Notes under the pieces: model-generated
What the model was told of the DNA's origin: nothing
What the model saw: the letters and a program-made list of their open reading frames with translations, nothing else
Database searches by the model: none
Part shown: positions 41,721-53,542 of the stretch, piece by piece
How positions within the stretch are numbered: the stretch's first letter is position 1
Layout of the letters: every line of letters begins with the position of its first letter
NCBI GenBank assembly: GCA_017607445.1
Contig: JAEVHH010000002.1
Coordinates: forward strand, 2,843,501 to 2,907,500
Reading direction: 5' to 3'
DNA from: Histoplasma ohiense
Lineage: Eukaryota > Ascomycota > Eurotiomycetes > Onygenales > Ajellomycetaceae
Length of the DNA stretch: 64,000 nt
Program-made: the position numbers and the translations under genes

Positions 41721-42057
41721 AATTATTTGTGTGGAGGGAGAAGAAGGCGGGGGGTATTATTTGAACTCTTTTCTTGTTCACGAATTTTGACTAAAGTCCA
41801 ACTGCATTTACAAGGAGGGCGAACGTGTTATTCAATTTTGAATTTTCAATTTTCAACACATGTCATCCAGTTTCCATTCCATCTTCTCCTGTTGAGCCTT
41901 TCTTTGCTTTCCAGCATACCCGCACATGCAACATCTGTTCAAAAATTTCCGAGGGTGGCTTCATTTCCGTGCTCTTGGTAGTTGGACTTTTTTGTTTGTT
42001 TTCCTGATTGTTGTTTAGCATTACACTGTTTGGCAATGATGCATGCTCGATGTTCTG

Positions 42058-42066
42058 CTTCTTCTT

Positions 42067-42096
<30 letters not shown>
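42058..42096. repeat. (TTC)n microsatellite
   Basis: Thirteen perfect TTC/CTT units in a row, downstream of RRP6. No coding role is seen. Confidence 0.9.
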
Positions 42097-42097
<1 letters not shown>

Positions 42098-42910
42098 ATT
42101 TTCTAGCAGGTGCCCCATGTCCTTGGTTAAATGCTATTCGGCATCTTTCTTCGCTTTCCACTCTTGTTTTCTGCCAGGATTTTGCTTATCTGTGCTCCAC
42201 ATGCGATCTTGCCAGCCTTTGTGGTTGAGGGAGGAAAAACGATGCCCACTTATTCTTCACGATATGCAAATAGACTCCTCACGGTCACTGTTTTTAATTC
42301 GAGTTTTTGTTTTCAATTTGGGTAGAAATGGAAAATCAACTTTGCTAACCGGGAACAGTTTAGCTTCTTTCCTATCTCAGCTTTGAAAGCCACTTATCTG
42401 TGGCACTCAATACATATGGAATAAAGAATTACATACACAAAATGCGAACTTACTGACACACCCGGGAACCCCTATCACCCGCTGAAGGATGGTGTCTCGG
42501 AACTCTTTCACAATCGACACCCTAAGCCATTTGCTTCCAGAACATTGAAGGGAATGGAATATATTCACGCCTTGTCCAGTGAGACGTAGAGATTCCCATG
42601 AGGCAGAAAGAAGGGTCGTCTCTGGCCCGCTGAATCTACGGCTTGTATGTGCTGTACTTGCATATAGTGGGAAGCAGGCAGTGGAAGTGCTGCTCTATCA
42701 ACCAGGATCCCGGATCCGGGAATTAAAAAAGCTCTCACCATACCCACCACCAAAAAAAAGTGGGATGATCAATCTTTATCAAAGGTAGATTCTTTTTCGT
42801 TCGCAATAGGATATCTCGTATAAAATTATCGCTAGACAGAGCGCTGATCTCCTATCCCCCTTAGACGATCAGTGGAATTACCAGGCATTATACGGAAGTG
42901 CGGAACATAA

Positions 42911-43016
42911 GTCCTTGCACACACTAGAAATTTAAACGGAAATCTCAATACCAGAGAGTAAATCCAATCTTCACAGCATAAGTTATGGGCCCTTGGTGCC
43001 TAATTTGACAGCCAAC
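42911..43016. repeat. Dispersed repeat, left arm of a 3.2-kb inverted pair
   Basis: Two blocks, 42911-42952 (core CTAGAAATTTAAACGGAAAT) and 42982-43016, match in reverse orientation two blocks at 46096-46140 and 46013-46049, in the right order. The similarity is high in the first block and moderate in the second. A third copy of CTAGAAATTTAAAC is at 45928-45941 in the same orientation as this one. Confidence 0.8.
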
Positions 43017-43482
43017 TGCTGCCTGCTGCCCGCAATTCAAATTCGTCTCTTCTGGGTGGGTTATGAAGTTAAACATATGATTTATCCCGCCTGGATTTAC
43101 ACTATTTGTATCATTTAATCCCAAAAGCTTAGTGCATTGTGGAGATATCATTACAAATACTCCATCCTCATCGTGGTCATTTTCATTTTGGATGTTGGGC
43201 GGGGAGTCCGTTACTTAGAGTGTAAGAGCTATTCTCATCATAGCTGAGGGGTAAAAGGGATCATTGGCTGTATAACGACTTGTGCCCGCTGAGCGATCAG
43301 GCAATAAATACATACTTCGTATCTGCTCAGAACCAACCTGCAACTTGCTACCATTATTGGCATCACATCAAGTTTCGTGTCCCCCTGAACGGCAGAAGAC
43401 ACCGCTACAGCCCCTAGTTATACCATCTTGCAATACTTTCCCACAACTAGGGTAAAAAGCTCCGTGTGGATGCCTAGCTACC

Positions 43483-44484
43483 ATGGCCAACGCAGAGCCC
43501 AATAGCACTGAATTCCAGGCGGAGAGTACATTCCGGGCCTACACACAGGGACAAGGCCTGTCTTATGCCCAGAATCGCCTTGGATATGAACCGGAGTTCC
43601 TCCAATTCATCATCGACCATCACACCTCCACTGGCGGGCAGCTTGACACGATCGTTGACGTCGGCTGTGGTCCCGGAACAGCAGTGCGTGCACTGGCACC
43701 ATACTTTGCCCATGCCATCGGCCTCGATCAATCAGAAGGGATGATCAGCACCGCCCGTTCTCTCGGCGGCAGCACATCATCACCATCATCATCCGCGGTG
43801 CCCGAACCCATAAATTTCCAAGTCTCCACCGCCGAAGACCTCGGCTCCCAGCTCTCCCCTCCGCTCATCGCGGACAACAGCGTCGACCTCCTGACAGCCG
43901 CCGCGGCCGCGCATTGGTTCGACATGAGCCGCTTCTGGCCGCGGGCTGCACAGGTGCTGAAGCCTGGCGGCAGCGTCGCGCTCTGGGTCCGCGCGCGCAT
44001 CCGCGTCAGCGCCAGCGTGCCCAACAGCGCCGCCATCCAGACAGTCATCGATGCGTTCGAGGAAGAGCATCTGATGCCGTACATGGCGCCGGGGAACCTG
44101 AGCGTCAACAAACACTACGCCGACCTGGAGTTACCCTGGAGCCTGTCGACGACGCCTGCGGGGCGCGTTGCGGAGTTCGACGAGGCCAGCCTCCTCCACA
44201 AGGTGTGGGATGGCAGCGATGGCGATTATGATGTCGATGGCAAGTCCTTGGTGAAGCCTGTGACGGTCGATATGGATACGCTGGAGAAGATGATGGGGAC
44301 TGCGAGCCCAGTGACGCGGTGGCGGACGGCGCATCCGGATGCGGTGGGGACCGAGCGGGACGTGGTGAGGGTGTTTCGAAGGGATATTGAGCGGCTGTTA
44401 CACGAGGCTGGTGTGGAGAAGGGGAAAGAGGTTGTGGAGGGAACCCAGACGGGTACTTTGCTGATTGTGAAGAAGAAACTGTGA
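43483..44484 (+). CDS. Class I SAM-dependent methyltransferase (Crg1/trans-aconitate type)
   Basis: Single exon, 333 residues. This is a Rossmann-fold small-molecule methyltransferase of the methyltransferase-11/25 type; fungal relatives include the yeast Tmt1 and Crg1 proteins. Motif I, VDVGCGPGTA, is at residues 58-67, with the acidic motif II residue in GLDQSEGM. Motif IV-like NSVDLLTAAAAAHWFDMSRF and motif V-like VLKPGGSVALWV follow. HWFD is characteristic of the Crg1/Tmt1 group. The N-terminus (STFRAYTQGQGLSYAQNRLG) is likewise typical. There is no signal peptide or membrane span. The GC content, especially from 43780 to 44210, is visibly higher than in neighbouring genes. The gene stands alone in a sparse 6-kb region between two inverted copies of a repeat. 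The natural substrate cannot be told. Confidence 0.88.
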   Translation: MANAEPNSTEFQAESTFRAYTQGQGLSYAQNRLGYEPEFLQFIIDHHTSTGGQLDTIVDVGCGPGTAVRALAPYFAHAIGLDQSEGMISTARSLGGSTSSPSSSAVPEPINFQVSTAEDLGSQLSPPLIADNSVDLLTAAAAAHWFDMSRFWPRAAQVLKPGGSVALWVRARIRVSASVPNSAAIQTVIDAFEEEHLMPYMAPGNLSVNKHYADLELPWSLSTTPAGRVAEFDEASLLHKVWDGSDGDYDVDGKSLVKPVTVDMDTLEKMMGTASPVTRWRTAHPDAVGTERDVVRVFRRDIERLLHEAGVEKGKEVVEGTQTGTLLIVKKKL

Positions 44485-45995
44485 TTGGGTTTACACTGTT
44501 TTTCTTCTATCCATGCTCAATAGGATTGTTACCAGTATTAGAATTATTTTATTAGCCCAATCGTGAATACTAGTAGCCATATTTTCTTAATTGTATGTAC
44601 ATGTACATTCAACTTTTTATTTGATGGAAGTCGTTATCGCCAAGATGTCAACGATGTGAGAGTGTCAAGTATGTACTGTACTGTGCCTAGGGTAAAGAGA
44701 TAGATAGATAGACAGATAGATCCATGACAAGCAGCCCGACAGAAACAGCACCCTGATCTCGCACATCTTCAACACTGTGGCAGCTATGTCAACCAAGTCA
44801 TGTACTGTACACATGCCTTGAATCAAGCGTCATCCATGACGTGCTGATACCTTGTTTGGTGATGATGCTAATAATGCCATCGTAGATGCAAGTATGGATG
44901 ATCAATTGACACCCCCCGGCTCCCGCCCTGTGGCATGTCAGGGAGGTGCATTTCTGTATTCTCTACGTAAGAGAGCAATGTTCAATGTTCTGAGCAGAGA
45001 GAGGTGGATCTTCGTGAAACCCAAGGGCGACTGGGCTCATCACCCTCTTGCAAATTGGAAAACCCCCTTTCTTTTTCCTTCTTCTTCTTCTTCGAATATC
45101 CTCTCCCATTCTTGTTGATTTCTTTCTCTTCTGGCCATTTTCTTTTCTCTTTTCTCTTTTCTTTTTCCTTCCTTTTTGCCCATGGTCTGGTGATCAGAAT
45201 TAGCACAAACATCGCCATATTTCCAGCATGGATCACAAATGCAGCCGATTCCTGCCAAGGAAGCCGGGCCCTGCCCCAGGGGCGACTACCTCCCTTCTTC
45301 TCCCCGCCTCGGTCTCAGTGCCTCCTCCAGTGAGTGACCTGGTTCCTTGCAGCTGTCCATGGTCCGAACAAGGACAGGGCAGGACGGGGGCAGGCTGCTG
45401 CGCACGCTGTACAGATTATGCATGCATCATTACTCCTTGGCCCCTGTTGGTTGTCAGTGTCAATGTCCGTGTTTGTGTGTCAGTCAGTGTCAGTTATCAA
45501 GTTTTGCAGGTTCGTCAATTGTCAGAGAGTTTGAGAAGTGAGATCTTGAATTAATAATAATAATACTGGCAGCCAATGTCCAAGTCTCACTTTCAAGTCT
45601 TGGAAAGAAAGTTAAAAGGGGAAAATAAAATAAAAAATGATGTGTAACAGCAAAATGGGGTGAGAATCAGGTTTTTTTTTTCATCATTAACCTTTTTTTT
45701 TTTTTTTTTTTTTGCGCCCTTTCACTTCTGTCTCCTATCCCCCTTCCTTCTGGTGGCCTTCCCCCCCCCCAAGGACAGCCTATTCACGCGATCCAGAAAT
45801 TCCGGGGCTGCATGTGGATGTGGTCCGTGTGGAAGAATGATGAGCGTGGGAGAAGGGGAGATCGATGTGGCGGCGGGGAGAGAGGAGAGGAGAAGCAGAC
45901 CAGCCCGTGGCTTGTCCGTGTGGAACGCTAGAAATTTAAACAGGATGTTGGATATGCCGGTTGGCAAACCCCCCAGAGAGTCAGGTTCGAGTTCA

Positions 45996-46043
45996 GGGGC
46001 TTGATGCCTAAAGTTTAGCTGGCAAGCTAGGCATCAAGGCCCC
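45996..46043. repeat. Hairpin with 14-16 bp arms
   Basis: GGGGCTTGATGCCTA (45996-46010) and TAGGCATCAAGGCCCC (46028-46043) are complementary except for one extra base, with a 17-nt loop. It lies in the right arm of the inverted repeat pair; the left arm at 42982-43016 keeps only one side. A related CGGGGGCTTGACGCCCTAG lies near 4052-4070. Confidence 0.85.
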
Positions 46044-46140
46044 ATAACCTAATAACCCGGGGTGTGAGCAACCTAGAAGGTTATATATGGGTCGCGGTAT
46101 TGAGATTTCCATTTAAATTTCTAGTGTGTGTTGCAAGGAC
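46013..46140. repeat. Dispersed repeat, right arm of a 3.2-kb inverted pair
   Basis: The blocks 46013-46049 and 46096-46140 are the reverse complement of 42982-43016 and 42911-42952. The spacer between blocks is 46 bp here and 29 bp on the left, so the arms have diverged by indels. No target duplication is seen outside the arms. Confidence 0.8.
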
Positions 46141-46751
46141 TTTTGCTCCACGCCTCCGTCCTCTGTGTTAGTTCCTGGTTTGGGCTTTTGCTCCTTTTGC
46201 TTTTTCCCTTATCTTTCTTTTCTTTTTCTTTGCTTTCTTTTTCCTTTTTCCTTTTTTCCTTGAGAAGAAAAAGAAAAAAACAACAGAATGTGGGGAAGGG
46301 AGTGAGAGGCAAAGGACGAAAAGAGCCCAGTTATGTATCCGCACAGGTACAGAGAGTATCGAATACTCTGTCTGGTAACTGAATAATACAACAATGCCAT
46401 AGTTACTCCGCAGTTACGGTAGCCTTAGCTTAAAATATCACAGAGAGATGAACGGAAAATAGTAAGAAGGGCAATAATGAGTGAGTTTTCCTTCGTGTTC
46501 ATTCTTTTTCATCGTATGAAGTAACTAACTCCTTATTCTAGCAGAGGTGGAGCAGCTTCTCACCTTATCTGGGGGTTTTTCTTTTCTTTTCGCCATCTAC
46601 AGAGTATAGTACGCTGTGCATCACTAAAGCCACCCCCCACCCCTTTTAAGTCTCCATTTAGACGGAGCCGTGGTGACAGCGGGCGGGGAGTTAATGTAGG
46701 GGAACGTGCAGCAGAAGCAGGATAGACAGTAAATAATAGAAATAAGCAATA

Positions 46752-46794
46752 ACTAATAATAATAATAATAACTACTACTACTACTACTACTACT
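46752..46794. repeat. AAT then ACT trinucleotide microsatellite
   Basis: About six AAT units pass directly into eight ACT units, then GCT. It is a compound repeat in non-coding DNA. Confidence 0.9.
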
Positions 46795-48186
46795 GCTGCT
46801 GCGTAGAAATAAACCATCTCCCGTCCCTGACTCCTGGCCACTTTTTGGGAGTGGTTTCTTCCCCCTGGTTGCGGGTACCTGAGTGTGTTTGAAGCCAGTC
46901 ATCCATCATCACTCTGCCTCCTGTCTCGGGCTGCCTGTCCTCCACTGACGATTGTCAGTCTTCTGCATCTTCTTCGTCGTCGTCCTTCTGTCTTGCAGGC
47001 TCGTTTTTGATGTTATTTTCAGTTTTGCTCTACTCTATCCCTCCGCTAGCATTGAATAAATATACTACTGCTCTGTGCAATTTGCCATTGATGGCGTTTT
47101 TATAATCGTTCCCTGCACCAGCGTCCACTGGTCCGGTCGATTTCCCCTGTCCTCCGTCCTCAGCCTCCTCCAAGTCTCAGTCAGGCTCGCTCCACAACTA
47201 CTAGTTAGCCAGCGTCCATCAGAACCACCACATCCGTCCTCCGTCCTCCGTCCTCCGTCTGTTGTCTCTGTCCATCTCACCATCCGTCCAATCCATCATC
47301 CATCCATCCATCACCTATAGGCTATCGTACCCACCCGTCGAGCAACCCCTCGACTAACCCCCTGACGACTTTATCGACTGCTCCTCGATTCTTCTCCTCC
47401 CTCCATCGCTCGTGTCCCCCTCCCTGGATACTTCCGCCATCCGATCCATCCATATATCAATTCGCACCTGGACTGACTCCCGCCCACGTCTCACTTCCCT
47501 CCCGCCCTCCCGCCTACTGTCCAATCGTATACTCAAACGAGCGCCAGATTCAAACAAAGCGATTCACATCGGGGATACTCACTGGGAAACACCCTCATTC
47601 AGGCCTGGAGAGTCCATTGTCTCTCCACGTTCCTGTAACCGAAGTCTCTCCTCCCCTCTTTTTTTCTCGTGTGTGGTGGCTGTGGCTCAGCTGGAGGGAA
47701 GCCGTAGTTGTCGACGGGGGGAAAAGAGAGAGAGAGAGAGCGCCGCCCACTGCGTTTACATTTTTTGTAGCTGAATGCATCTATGCATTCGGTTTCCATG
47801 ATCTCACTCTTGCCATCGAAGCTCCAATAATCCCATTCTACCTCGTCGCTGGCTCAACGCTCTCGTGCCATTGAAGAATTTTTGAGCATTCTTCTTGCAA
47901 TCTAAGAGTCCTTCTTCCAGGTTGCTACAACCATCCTGAAAAAAAAAATACCCCAGCGACGCACAAAGGGAAAAGTCTAGGGATTGCCAACGTCCCCTTT
48001 CTTTCTTCAACGGCTCTCCCGCTCTTCTAGCCTCAACGTCTTTCCAACATCCAACAACGCCATATCATTTCTCGACCCATTTTTATTTTTTATATTTTTA
48101 TATTATTTATTTCTATCTTTGTTTCTACTGTTATTTCGTTAATCGCGTATTATTGCGATAGCCTGATTGTCTAATTCCACTTCACA

Positions 48187-50799
48187 ATGTCGGTCGCAAC
48201 AATGCTTCAACCCGCGTCGAGGGCCTCGCGGGCCTCGACAACCTCCTCTACCTCCTCCTTCCAGCCTATCTCCAGGCAAAATACCTTATCCTCCCATGAT
48301 ACCAGATCCGTCAGGCAATCGAAAAGAATGTCCGTCACGGCGCTGTACCTGTCAATGTCGGCCAAGGAGAAGGACTTGGAAATTTCGGATGATCTAGCTA
48401 AAGGTTCGTAAATTGTGAGTGTCAATCTTTGCATGGGACTCTCCGCTAAACTTATTCCTCTTCAATTAGCCCAAAGAACCTTGCGCGAGCTCAAGTCGAA
48501 GATATCCTCGCAGTCTAAGAAGAACTTCGTATTAGAAAAGGATGTTCGCTATCTCGACTCCCGAATTGCGCTTCTAATTCAGAATCGAATGGCGCTAGAA
48601 GAAGTATGATAACGCTCCGCCAGGGCATTTGGCATTTGGCATTTGGCACCTTACCTTTATGTGTTTGTCGAGTATATACGTTGATGAAGACAACGCTAAT
48701 TCCTCTAACAGCAAAACGAGGTTGCCAGCCATCTTGAGGATGCCAACGATCTACAAGAGGGCTTCTTTCCGAATGACGACAAGACCCAAAAATATGGAAA
48801 CCTCCTCTTTCTGTTACAATCAGAACCCCGTCATATCGCCCATCTATGTCGCCTGGTGACAATGGCCGAAATCGATTCCCTGCTTCAGACAGTCATGTTC
48901 ACCATCTACGGCAACCAATATGAAAGTCGAGAGGAGCACCTGCTACTAACTATGTTCCAATCCGTTCTAACTTACCAATTCGATAATACCCCAGAATACT
49001 CTTCCCTTTTGCGCCAAAATACTCCCGTTTCCCGCATGATGACTACTTACACCAGGCGAGGCCCGGGGCAGGCTTATTTGAAGCAGGTCTTGGCCGACCA
49101 GATCAATTCCCTCATCGAGCTAAATGATGTCGATTTGGAAATCAATCCGTTAAAAGTATATGAGGCTATGGTGCAGCAAATCGAAGCCTCCACTGGATCT
49201 CTCCCGCCTTATTTGCCGAAATCGGTCACGGCAGAGGTAGCTGCGGAAAATGAACAAGTTCAACAGATCATTGCGCCACGGCTGAAGACGCTGACAGACA
49301 TTGCGAATGCATTTCTAGAAACAATCATCGACGGCCTTGAGGAAACTCCCTATGGCATTCGATGGATCTGCAAACAGATCCGAAGTCTCTCAAGACGAAA
49401 ATACCCTGATGCTCAGGACCAGACCATTTGTACGCTTATTGGCGGGTTTTTCTTTTTGCGATTCATCAATCCTGCCATCGTTACCCCTCGATCCTACATG
49501 CTCATTGAGGCAACTCCATCCGACAAACCCCGCCGCACCCTTACCCTGGTCGCGAAGATGCTGCAAAATCTTGCGAACAAGCCATCGTATGCCAAGGAGC
49601 CTTATATGTCCAAGCTCCAGCCATTCGTCCAAGATAATAAGGAGCGTGTGAACAAGTTCCTCCTGGACCTTTGCGAAGTTCAAGATTTCTACGAGAGTTT
49701 GGAAATGGATAACTATGTTGCGTTATCGAAACGAGATTTAGAGCTCCAGATTACGCTGAACGAAGTCTACGCTACGCATGCACTTCTCGACAAGCATTGT
49801 TCCGCTCTGGCTGTGCAGGACCAGCATTCCCACCTCGGCCATTTGCTGCAAGAACTTGGCCCTGCCCCACCGCAGCTACCCCGCAAGGAAAACCGAACAA
49901 TCAATCTCCCCCTATTTAGCAAATGGGAGACCGCCATTGATGACTTGACCTCCGCGCTCGACATTACTCAAGAGGAAGTTTACTTCATGGAAGCGAAGTC
50001 CACCTTTGTCCAAATCATGCGCTCTCTGCCACATAACACATCCGTAACGCGACGACCTCTTCGACTCGACCGGATAGCTGAGGCAGCTGCCACGCTGAAG
50101 AACGATGCCGTTATGGTTAGGAAGGGTATACGCACCATGGAGCTATTAAGCCAGCTGCAGGAGCTGGGAGTCATCGATCGGTCGGACGATTTCAGCCTGC
50201 TGCGCGATGAGGTGGAACAGGAGCTTGTGCATCTGGGTTCCCTGAAAGAGAAAGTCATTGAAGAAACTCGAAAACTGGATGAAGTATTCCGCACCATTCG
50301 CGACCATAATGCCTACCTCGTCGGCCAACTGGAGACATACAAGTCATACCTACATAACGTGCGCAGCCAGTCCGAGGGCAAGCAGCGGAAACAGCAGAAA
50401 CACCAGGAACTGGGTCCGTATAAGTTTACCCATCAACAGCTGGAGAAGGAAGGGGTGATTCGCAAGAGTAACGTTCCAGAAAATCGGCGGGCGAATATTT
50501 ACTTTATGTTTAAGAGTCCATTGCCGGGGACGTTTGTGATTAGTTTGCATTATAAAGGTGAGGTTTTTTCTTCTCTCTCTATCTTTTGTTGGAGGCTTTG
50601 CGACCCTACTAACCAGTAGCTACTCTATATCTATTTAGGTCGTGCGCGAGGTCTTCTAGAACTAGATCTGAAACTCGACGATCTTCTGGAAATGCAGAAG
50701 GATAACCAGGAAGACCTCGATCTGGAATACGTCCAGTTCAACGTTTCCAGGGTGCTTTCGTTGCTGAACAAACGGTTTGCGCGGAAGAAGGGGTGGTAA
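48187..50799 (+). CDS. Ras GTPase-activating protein (Gap1/Sar1 type)
   Basis: Four exons, 48187-48403, 48470-48603, 48712-50557 and 50639-50799, give 785 residues, close to fission-yeast Gap1 (766). It stimulates GTP hydrolysis by Ras and so limits polarity, morphogenesis and cAMP signalling. The N-terminus is Ser-rich. A coiled coil follows at about 73-117 (LRELKSKISSQSKKNFVLEK). The RasGAP domain spans about 165-420, with the signature FFFLRFINPAIVTPRSY and the following LVAKMLQNLANKPSY. The RasGAP_C domain (about 560-785) includes LLRDEVEQELVHLGSLKEKV and ends VLSLLNKRFARKKGW. An arginine-finger candidate lies in the MTTYTRRGPGQAYL segment. There is no C2, PH or calponin domain, which separates it from neurofibromin and IQGAP. 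Introns 1-3 sit at conserved phase. A 3.7-kb gene-free upstream region suggests a large leader or promoter. Confidence 0.92.
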
Positions 50800-51227
50800 G
50801 ATAACAGAAGACAGAAGGACAAAAAAAAAAAGAAAAAAGAAAAAGAGACGGAGTCTCGTATCAAAAATATCAACTTCTTTTTTCGTCCTCCAAAAGTAAC
50901 ACCCTCTCCGCGGACCTGCCAATTCTTCCACCCAAGAAGGAAGGGAGAGCGAAACCACCGCTTCAAAGAAAATAACATGTTTTAAGTTTTTGTGATTTAT
51001 CACTGCTACCACTTCGGGTGTCCTACTTCTTGCCGTATGCCCAATGTACCAACTACCTTCAATTTTGCCGAAACGCGGAAAATGGGAGAAGGGGCTCGTT
51101 CGGCGGGGAACATCACGGAATTTTTTGACCGCGAAGATGGGACATTATTCTCCCCGTGTGTACATTTTTTTTTTTTTCGAAGCAAATCTTGGGAACGACG
51201 AAATGAGTCGAATTTTGATGTGTTTAC

Positions 51228-51268
<41 letters not shown>

Positions 51269-52499
51269 CTGGAGATTTTGCATTCTCGTACCCTGCTTTA
51301 CCTTTTACATCCTTTTTTTTTAACAATGTTTCCGATGCGTCTCCTGTCTTGTCTTGTTATGCCTCCCATCCGAACTTCTCTGTTCTGTTCTGTTTTCCGT
51401 TTTTTTGTTTCTCTTTCTGACTATCATCTATCTGATATCCCTTTTCTTTTTCATCCTTCCTCCTTCATCCTGATTACTTTTTTTTCCAATGCCAAATTTC
51501 CAACGATAGCCCATCCATCCCGAACCCCACATCGATGTATTCGCTTGACATGGCACACCACGAACCTTGACACTCCGGACGAAGGATGAATAATGAATGT
51601 ATAACTTGGTGTGAAAGGAAACGAACGAACATCACGAACTTACATGTCCCCTCCTCAAACATGTACCCCTATACCATACCCATACCCATACCCATATACC
51701 ACACAAGGCGAAAGGGCCCGAGAAGGGAGGCGGAGGATCCTGTCCTGTCTGTTTTATTTCCTCTGGAAGGATAATACGGCCCGTCTCCCTGATGCCACAT
51801 TCTCTCCTACCATCACACCCCCCTCCTTTATCACCTGAGTCACTGAACTTCTTTTTCATATCGTCCTGCAGATATTATGCGTATTATGCAAGGGATGGAT
51901 ACTGTGTTTCCATTTACTCTGTTAAACTTCTTCTTGTTTCATTTAACCCTCTTCAACATGGGCACCGTCCAAATTTTTTTTTTTTTTGTTCGTTTTCTTT
52001 TTTCAGCAAGCACATCTGTCTTTATTTTTATTTTTATTTGTTTGTTTTTACCCTCCTTTTTGAGTCGGTTATATATCCCTGTAATTTCTTTTTAACACAA
52101 CAAAACACCCTTACACAATTCTTCATATTTTCATCTATCCTTCTTTCATTTCCCTTTTCTGTGGTCTTTTGCTGTAATATTATTCTTATTCTTGTTCAGT
52201 TTCTCTCTTCTTGCCCTTGCTCATCCGTTTCTTTCCTCTCGCGGCCTATTGTTATTTTTGATACAGACAGACGGCGATGGAGAGAGGAGGTGTGTTGTTA
52301 AGCCATTGCTCTATTCTATTTCTTTTTCCATCTTTATTTTGTTATTTTTTTTTTTTTTTTTCAATTTATAACTGGGTTGTTCGTTGGCCAGTATCCTCCT
52401 TTTTTCCCCTCTGATGTTCTCGCTACGGATTATGTACATTTTCCTTCATTGGTCATTTTGCTAGTTGTGTTTCTTTCTTTTTTTTTTTTTTTCCTGCTC

Positions 52500-52539
<40 letters not shown>

Positions 52540-53542
52540 CATTACTTTATTTACCAGACATACGTATATACATATTGACATCTTGAAGGCAATGAAACAA
52601 AAGCGTTTAGCTGGATCTAAGCTAGGGCTAGCCTGTAGCTAGGTATTTTCTTTAAAACAAAAGGGTTAACCATTTATTTTATTTCTCTATTATTTTCCCG
52701 TAACTTCAATCAAGGCATGGGAAACTTGAGGCAGCGAGTTTGTGTTAGTTATGCATTACCATTAATTACTCTATTGATGCCTTGTAGGCCCCGCCATCAT
52801 CACTTTTCTTCTTTTTTCTTTTTTGGTTTTTGTTTTCTTGAATTTCCTCCGAGAGAATCCAAGACGAATTACATGCTTGAAGCACTGAAGCGTCTGCTGT
52901 GTCTGATCGAGTCCCCACCAACCGAACAGCAGTAACTATCTATCTTTTCCTTGTTCGCTTGGACCAACAAACCGTCGCCAGTCCATAGTACTGTACAATA
53001 AAGCGCCAGGCAACTCTGTGGGAAGGATAGGGAGCTAGTGAAAATAAACAGCGGTCAGAGAGCATCAGAGGGCATGAATCATAATAGAAATTAAAGCCAT
53101 AGGAAAAGTCATCGGAATTGGTGGGAAGAAGGGAGCTTGCTAGCTCCAGAGGCGTAGCGCCCAGAAAGCAAATATCTGTTCGATTTCGATTGTGCCTCCA
53201 TCGCCCACCAACACACACCACACTAACAACTCTGTCTCTCCCTCTCCCTCTCCCTCTCCCCTTCTTCTACTGATCTCCGCCTGGGAACTTCACCCAACAA
53301 CCACCGCCTACACGCACACACCCAGCACCTTTCCACCACCTCAGCTACCAACTCTCCGCCCTCGTTTCCCTCCCGTGTCGCCCCTCATCCTCGCTCTGCC
53401 TAGCCTCTCTTATTCTTATCTAAACACTTCTCAACTTGTCCAAGCAACTCTTCCCCACCAAAGCAAAAGAGAACAGAAGTTTGTTTCAAATAAAAAGAAG
53501 AAGGAAGCCAGAGGATTCAAAAAGACGCCCTGTCCCGCAACA
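50800..53542. other. Intergenic RasGAP / SEC14, pyrimidine-rich
   Basis: This 2.7-kb stretch is dominated by T and CT tracts (T-runs near 51234-51263 and 52346-52362), a TTA microsatellite at about 52504-52539 and CTCCCT repeats near 53234-53260. I see no gene. The last 300 bp have the C/T and CCACC-rich look of a SEC14 leader. Confidence 0.5.
52504..52539. repeat. (TTA)n microsatellite
   Basis: About twelve ATT/TTA units in the spacer upstream of SEC14. Confidence 0.9.

Larger units (their letters stand above)
41721..43482. other. Intergenic RRP6 / methyltransferase
   Basis: This 1.76-kb spacer has no supported gene. It includes a TTC microsatellite (42058-42096), T/C-rich DNA, and the left arm of a dispersed inverted repeat (42911-43016). 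TATAC-rich DNA and a C/T leader precede the methyltransferase. Confidence 0.5.
44485..48186. other. Long spacer and probable leader of the RasGAP gene
   Basis: This 3.7-kb stretch has no gene I can support. It contains GTACATGTAC (44597-44606), a TAGA/GATA run (44701-44721), T-runs (about 45692-45714), a repeat arm with a hairpin (45996-46140), AAT and ACT microsatellites (46752-46794), and, from about 46.9 kb, C/T-rich DNA with CCATC/CATC repeats typical of long pyrimidine-rich fungal 5' leaders. Open frames here are all compositional artefacts. Confidence 0.5.

Noticed and set aside
43728..44111. Antisense frames inside the methyltransferase gene
   Set aside because: They mirror the GC-rich coding strand; long antisense frames are expected there, and the plus-strand motifs are unmistakable.
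45004..45333. Frames rich in Phe/Ser or Lys/Glu in 44.9-46.4 kb
   Set aside because: Purely the product of T/C or A/G-rich tracts.
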